NCBI GenBank assembly: GCA_035637315.1 | Contig: DASPXK010000011.1 | Coordinates: 1-5,963, forward strand | Origin: DASPXK01 sp035637315 | Lineage (GTDB): Bacteria; Chloroflexota; UBA6077; JACCZL01 | DNA length: 5,963 nt | Reading direction: 5' to 3' | Part shown: positions 5,876-5,963 of the stretch, in pieces | Layout of the letters: each line of letters starts with the position of its first letter | Position numbering within the stretch: the first letter of the stretch is position 1 | Program-made: the position numbers and the translations under genes | Notes under the pieces: generated by a model | Database searches by the model: none | The model's input: the letters and a program-made list of their open reading frames with translations, nothing else | What the model was told of the DNA's origin: nothing

Positions 5876-5910
5876 TGAGTAGTGAGTAGTGAGTGGTGAG
5901 TAGTGAGTAG
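5876..5910 (+). repeat. Heptamer tandem repeat (TGAGTAG x5)
   Basis: Five consecutive 7-bp units: TGAGTAG at 5876, 5883, 5897 and 5904, and a one-base variant TGAGTGG at 5890. The array ends 21 bp before the cofE start codon, in the likely -35 region of that gene. Its unit differs by one base from CGAGTAG, the first unit of the array at 3736. Such arrays are prone to slippage and copy-number change. No inverted partner is visible before the window ends. Confidence 0.92.
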
Positions 5911-5949
5911 CGGATTGGGGGTGGCAGGGAATGGTGGAGGAACGGCCAG

Positions 5950-5955
5950 TATAAT
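5950..5955 (+). promoter_or_regulatory. Perfect -10 box TATAAT facing the right edge
   Basis: A consensus TATAAT stands out in GC-rich non-coding DNA and would start transcription near 5962, towards a gene beyond the window. At 16-18 bp spacing there is no recognisable -35 hexamer (around 5926-5933 the sequence is G-rich), so an activator or a different sigma preference would be needed. Together with cofE reading left, it suggests a divergent promoter region. Confidence 0.4.
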
Positions 5956-5963
5956 GCGCTTCG

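Noticed and set aside
5346..5878. Plus-strand open frames across cofE
   Set aside because: The minus-strand reading carries all CofE motifs without interruption; the plus-strand translations have none.

Overview
The window looks like chromosomal DNA from a GC-rich, F420-making bacterium. A Chloroflexota member of the Thermomicrobia/Sphaerobacter type is my best guess. This rests on three things: the strong G/C bias at third codon positions, a stand-alone cofE gene (coenzyme F420 synthesis, known in Actinobacteria, some Chloroflexota and archaea), and intergenic heptanucleotide repeats. The taxonomic call is inference; no marker gene is present.

Layout, left to right. (1) Positions 1-522 hold the C-terminal third of a sensor histidine kinase whose 5' part lies outside the window. 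(2) A 192-bp gap holds a good sigma70-type promoter (TTGACA, 17-bp spacer, GATAGT) and a leader of about 95 nt with a hairpin. (3) Positions 715-3378 encode a large membrane histidine kinase: six membrane segments, an extracytoplasmic sensor, HAMP, GAF, HisKA and HATPase. Its last 173 residues align without gaps to the first kinase at about 70% identity, so the two are tandem paralogues. (4) Positions 3375-3749 encode a single-domain CheY/DivK-like receiver, overlapping the kinase stop by an ATGA. (5) A 136-bp gap is flanked by heptamer arrays (CCAGGAG type) in inverted orientation, which can fold into a hairpin with 26 of 28 positions paired. (6) Positions 3886-5022 encode a receiver-coiled coil-class III nucleotide cyclase. 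(7) A palindromic repeat (CCTAACCCCC family) lies between convergent genes. (8) Positions 5854-5102 on the minus strand encode CofE, coenzyme F420-0:L-glutamate ligase. (9) Upstream of cofE are a possible leaderless-type promoter, a five-unit TGAGTAG heptamer array, and a TATAAT box facing out of the right end.

Working model (inference): the kinase at 715-3378 phosphorylates the small receiver and/or the receiver-cyclase, so one envelope signal is split between a protein-interaction output and a cyclic-nucleotide output. The cyclase keeps both metal-binding aspartates (D203, D247) but has His at the usual adenine-recognition Lys position (H243) and Thr at the usual transition-state Asn position (T323). 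Its activity and product should therefore not be assumed. cofE is on the opposite strand and appears to be functionally unrelated. I see no defence system, mobile-element gene, RNA gene or CRISPR array. The least explained feature is the set of related heptamer arrays, one of which abuts a stop codon on one side and a start codon on the other.
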